This document shows positions 13,530 through 16,826 of a DNA stretch of 16,826 bases, in pieces (the stretch's first letter is position 1; the number at the start of each line of letters is the position of its first letter). Position numbers and translations under genes: made by a program. Location of the stretch: contig JAISTL010000049.1 of NCBI GenBank assembly GCA_031272615.1, forward strand, positions 1-16,826, in the 5' to 3' direction. The notes beneath the pieces are model-generated. The model searched no databases, was not told the DNA's origin, and was given only the letters and a program-made list of their open reading frames with translations. Origin of the DNA: Methylobacteriaceae bacterium (GTDB lineage Bacteria > Pseudomonadota > Alphaproteobacteria > Rhizobiales > Beijerinckiaceae).

Positions 13530-16500
13530 ATGCCCCGTTATTTGCCGAAACGCTGGATGAGCATCACAGCCCTTCTGCTGTCCGCTCCGGCGGCGGCCGA
13601 AACGGTGGATGTCCGCGAAGTCAGGAATCCCAACGGCGACGTGGTGTTTTTGCTGCAGTTTTACGGCACGGACGTGCCCTACGGCAACACCAGTGAGGAC
13701 CCGGCCCATCCCGAATACGATTACGGGGCGCGGGATTTCACCGAAGCCGAGAAAGCCGCCTTGGTGCGGGGCGCTGAATACTGGGCGGCGGTGTTGAAGC
13801 CGACGAGCGCGCCCTATGCGCCCGGGGTGGTCCGCCTGGGCATCCTACCCGACACCAGTTTCAACGCCTCCGCCAACTTCTTCTACGCGCCGGACGGCAA
13901 GGGCTTGTTGTTCAAGGCGCTGCAGGGGCCGGACGACGAACGGGTGGACATGCATCTCACTGACGATGTGGCCCCCTACCCCCATTCCGTGGCCGTGTTC
14001 CACAATATTTCCTGGCAGACACAAACGGATTCCAACCTGCGGGAAACCGGCACCAGCATGACGCCGGTCATGATTCACGAACTCGGCCACGCTTTGGGCA
14101 TCACCGAGGATAACGAGACGTTCGCCGATCTGCTGGGCAGCGGCGGCACCGCCGCCGCCGGCTATGCCGATCGCACGCCCTATGACGAGGATAATCCAAG
14201 TGCTCTCTCCGGACACCTGAACTTTTACGGTGAAACCGCCATGGCGCTGTGGGGCGGTCCGGTGCCGATGGCCCACGCGACCGACCAGGAAGCCGCCCAC
14301 TTCGGCATCCGCAACGGCCTGATGACCCACATCCAGACCAAAGACTATCCGATGTTCATGGAGGTGGAACTCGCCGCCATCAAAGACATCGGCTATGATG
14401 TGGATGTGCGCGACTTTTTCGGCCGCTCCTTTTATGACGACGACCGGCTCACCACGAAAACGGTGGTCAACGGCAACGGCTTTTTCGCCAGCCGGGGCCT
14501 GGACGCCAACGGCAACTGGCTGGGCTACAACGTCGGAACTCCCAATCTTTCACCCTGGGGGGTCGGCCTGCATGTGTTCGGCAGCGCCTATGACATCACG
14601 CAAACGGCGGACTTGCTGGCTGACGGAACCGGCGCCGCCGGGGTGCGCGTCGACGGCTTCGACAACACCGTGCGCATCGAACCGGGCGTGCGCGTCACCG
14701 CCGAAGGGACACAAGGGACGGGGCTGCTGGTCGCCTTCGGCTCCGGCCATGTGATCAACAGCCGGGGAACCGTCAGCGCCACCGGGGATATGGGCATCGG
14801 CGCGCGCTTCGATTTCGGCGCGCCCGATGTCGAGGTCGAGCTGTGGTCTTACCGCTATTATCCCAGTAACGACGTGCCGCCCCAGCGTCTCTTTATCGAC
14901 GGGCCGATGGTCAGGGAGTTCAACCTGTCGGGAGCGTTGTCGGGCGGGCCGTCAAACCCTGACGGACAGTGGCTTTCGGATGAATTCGTCAATTACGGCG
15001 GCCGCAGCATCGCCCTCTATATCGGCCCGCGCGCCCATGTCGGCGCCATCAATGTGCTGAGCGGCGCCTCCATCAACGGCGACATCATCAGCCGCTGGAA
15101 TCCGGAAAACCACCCGACGCCCCAGATCCGCGCCAATCCCGAAAATTACATGACCACCCTCACCTTCGGGCTGAAGGATGACGGCGCCGGCGGCGCCACC
15201 ACCTCGCCCGACCCGGACTTTTTCCTCAACTACAGCGGCAATATCACCGGCCCGGCCAGTTTCAACGTCTCGCTCTCCGGCGGCACCCTGGAGTACGCCG
15301 GGGTCATGGATGTCTATTCCTTCCGCACCGCCCCCGGCACCACTCTCTCCGCCGGATTTGTCAACGGCGGGCCGACCACCATCACCGCCACCAGCGCCAT
15401 CGTCACCGACCCGGCCTCGCGCATCGGCTTCAACCCGACGCCCTTCAGCTACGGCGTCGCGCAGGAAACGGGGCCGGTACCGTTCCTGGTGTTCGACGCG
15501 CCGTCGCAAACCCACGGGGCGAGCCTGCTGCAATCCCGGGGGAACTACTCCATCGGCCCTTATGATTACACCTGGAACGGCCTGTCGCGTTCCGCCGACC
15601 TGGCGACGGTCTCCCTCAACGTCACCTCCCGCGCCTTCAATGACGAGCGCGGCGGCACGGATATGGTCAACGCGCCGCTCGCCGTGCTGATGCGCGCTCC
15701 CGGACTCGACGCCGTGAACAACCGCCTGCCGCGGCGGCCCGCCGTTCCCGAATCCTGCTCTGATACGCCGCTTGCTCCCGAGATTCCTCAAAAGGACTTC
15801 CGCTGCCGCACCAACATCTGGGCGGCGGCCGGCGTCAACACCGTCTCTCTGCACGGCCGCCGCGACGCGTCCATCACCGGGCCGGGCCTGACCGCGGGCA
15901 TCGACGCCGATGTGACCGGGACCATCCGGCTCGGCGCGGCGTTGGCTCTGGACGACGCCCGTTATGACAGCGACACCGCCGATGTCGACGCCCGCACGGT
16001 GGCCGCCCACATCTACGGCAGCGCGATTCTGCCCCTCGGCCTGGAACTGGGCGTCACCGGTTCTTTTGCCTCAACCAGTTTCGACGCCCGCCGCACCGTG
16101 GCCGGTCGCACGCTCGACAGCGACTTCAACGCCGCGACCGCCGGCCTCGGCCTCAGTCTCGGGCGCGTCTTCGACATCACGGAAACGGTGTCGGTGCGCC
16201 CCTTCGCCGATTGGAACCTCTTCCACTTTTCCCGCGCCGCCTTCCGGGAAAGCGACGACACCTACGCCCTGAGCTACGCCTCCACCAGCAACAACATCCA
16301 CCGTTTCCGCCTCGGCGTTGACGTCGCCCGGCAATGGGACACCGGTTTCCTCACCGCGAAAGCCTTCTGGAACGGTCTTGCCGGCGACATCCGTGATGAC
16401 ACCCGCATGAGCTTTGTTCTTGACCCGGTCGCCAACGTCTTCACCGCGCCGACCGACGCGCTGGACCGCAACAGCTTCGGCCTGGGCTTGGGCGGCGGAG

Positions 16501-16604
16501 TGAAACTCGGCCGCAACGCCGACATCAGTTTCGATTACACCCTGCTGACCGGCCCCCACGCCACCTCCCATCAGGGAAGCGCCACCTTCCGCCTGAGATT
16601 CTGA
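13530..16604 (+). CDS. Autotransporter with metzincin-like protease motif in the passenger
   Basis: The product has 1024 residues. Residues 1-23 are a signal peptide (ALLLSAPAAA). Residues 25-300 look like a zinc metalloprotease: HELGHALGITEDNE with H183, E184 and H187, preceded by a TSMTPVM stretch. The matrixin-type pattern HExxHxxGxx(H/D) has Glu (E193) at the third-ligand position. Residues 300-740 are a Gly/Asn-rich beta-solenoid-like passenger (VINSRGTVSATGDMGIGAR, GASINGDII). A linker holds two cysteines (near 745 and 757). From about 760 to the end is a type Va autotransporter barrel with alternating strands ending SATFRLRF and terminal Phe. AAGGA precedes ATG 13530. The passenger should be exported to the cell surface or medium. 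Whether the protease is active is unknown. Confidence 0.88.
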   Translation: MPRYLPKRWMSITALLLSAPAAAETVDVREVRNPNGDVVFLLQFYGTDVPYGNTSEDPAHPEYDYGARDFTEAEKAALVRGAEYWAAVLKPTSAPYAPGVVRLGILPDTSFNASANFFYAPDGKGLLFKALQGPDDERVDMHLTDDVAPYPHSVAVFHNISWQTQTDSNLRETGTSMTPVMIHELGHALGITEDNETFADLLGSGGTAAAGYADRTPYDEDNPSALSGHLNFYGETAMALWGGPVPMAHATDQEAAHFGIRNGLMTHIQTKDYPMFMEVELAAIKDIGYDVDVRDFFGRSFYDDDRLTTKTVVNGNGFFASRGLDANGNWLGYNVGTPNLSPWGVGLHVFGSAYDITQTADLLADGTGAAGVRVDGFDNTVRIEPGVRVTAEGTQGTGLLVAFGSGHVINSRGTVSATGDMGIGARFDFGAPDVEVELWSYRYYPSNDVPPQRLFIDGPMVREFNLSGALSGGPSNPDGQWLSDEFVNYGGRSIALYIGPRAHVGAINVLSGASINGDIISRWNPENHPTPQIRANPENYMTTLTFGLKDDGAGGATTSPDPDFFLNYSGNITGPASFNVSLSGGTLEYAGVMDVYSFRTAPGTTLSAGFVNGGPTTITATSAIVTDPASRIGFNPTPFSYGVAQETGPVPFLVFDAPSQTHGASLLQSRGNYSIGPYDYTWNGLSRSADLATVSLNVTSRAFNDERGGTDMVNAPLAVLMRAPGLDAVNNRLPRRPAVPESCSDTPLAPEIPQKDFRCRTNIWAAAGVNTVSLHGRRDASITGPGLTAGIDADVTGTIRLGAALALDDARYDSDTADVDARTVAAHIYGSAILPLGLELGVTGSFASTSFDARRTVAGRTLDSDFNAATAGLGLSLGRVFDITETVSVRPFADWNLFHFSRAAFRESDDTYALSYASTSNNIHRFRLGVDVARQWDTGFLTAKAFWNGLAGDIRDDTRMSFVLDPVANVFTAPTDALDRNSFGLGLGGGVKLGRNADISFDYTLLTGPHATSHQGSATFRLRF

Positions 16605-16645
16605 CACCCCGGACGTTCAGAACCGGTTGTTGTCCACAGGCCCGG

Positions 16646-16826
16646 TCACCGACTCAGGCCGACAAGCGCGTAGAACGCCGCCGGAAAGGCGGGGTAATAG
16701 TGAATCAGCACGCTGAACAGCAGGATATCGAACACCAGGCCGATGACGCAGGTGATTTCGGCCCGGCGGGTGCGGCGCTCCCAGGCGAGGTGGACATTGC
16801 GGGTCGCGTCGAACAGAATCAACGCG
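16646..16826 (-). CDS. C-terminal fragment of an unidentified membrane protein
   Basis: The last 60 residues of a gene entering from the right edge are visible. They read ALILFDATRNVHLAWERR, then a hydrophobic stretch ITCVIGLVFDILLFSVLI, a loop HYYPAFPAA and a second hydrophobic end FYALVGLSR followed by TGA at 16648-16646. At least one and perhaps two membrane segments are present. The frame is open from the edge to the stop and its codon use matches its neighbours. It converges on the autotransporter gene with 41 bases between the stops and no clear terminator. No family was recognised. Confidence 0.5.
   Translation of the reverse strand, partial: ALILFDATRNVHLAWERRTRRAEITCVIGLVFDILLFSVLIHYYPAFPAAFYALVGLSR

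Noticed and set aside
16605..16645. Terminator after the autotransporter
   Set aside because: Only a short AACCGGTT palindrome is present, without a stable stem or T-run.

Overview
The window comes from the chromosome of a GC-rich Gram-negative bacterium, most likely an alphaproteobacterium. The evidence is periplasmic binding proteins with signal peptides, a C-terminal autotransporter barrel, a GTGA-coupled mrp/mobA pair, and a REP-like palindrome of the ATTGCGAGCG/GCGAAGCAAT type that is widespread in proteobacteria. No rRNA, tRNA or species marker is present, so the genus cannot be named.

Left part (1-6351). Two minus-strand genes, mrp (Fe-S cluster/ATPase family) and the start of mobA (Mo-cofactor guanylyltransferase), overlap by 4 bases. 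Facing away from them is a complete polar amino-acid ABC importer: two paralogous family 3 periplasmic binding proteins, two HisQ/HisM-type permeases and one HisP-type ATPase. Each binding-protein gene ends in its own rho-independent terminator, so this is not one simple operon. The second binding-protein gene has an elaborate upstream region. It holds a candidate promoter, an array of ACGT palindromes phased in multiples of 5 bp, and a leader of about 175 nt that folds into a long stem ending just before the ribosome binding site.

Middle part (6352-12609). This is a small phage-derived island. On the minus strand, in transcription order, it carries a tail-collar fibre protein with five HxH motifs, a small tail-associated protein, a fibre with nine 10-residue repeats, a T4-type (GH24) lysozyme with a C-terminal membrane segment, and a small membrane/coiled-coil protein. 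An O-acyltransferase with a C-terminal SGNH domain sits among them on the opposite strand, as expected of a lysogenic-conversion (moron) gene that modifies surface polysaccharide. No capsid, terminase, integrase or replication gene is in the window. The island is bracketed by elements built from a 9-bp GTCCACCnn/nnGGTGGAC unit.

Right part (12610-16826). A single-span Coa1/Tim21-like protein lies between two of these repeat elements. It is followed by a 1024-residue autotransporter whose passenger starts with a metzincin-like HELGHALG protease motif. The window ends in the C-terminus of an unidentified membrane protein on the minus strand.

Working picture: a nutrient-uptake locus with layered regulation next to a remodelled phage island and surface-exposed or secreted functions (O-acetylation, autotransported protease). 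All functional calls are from motif recognition by eye; no database search was run.
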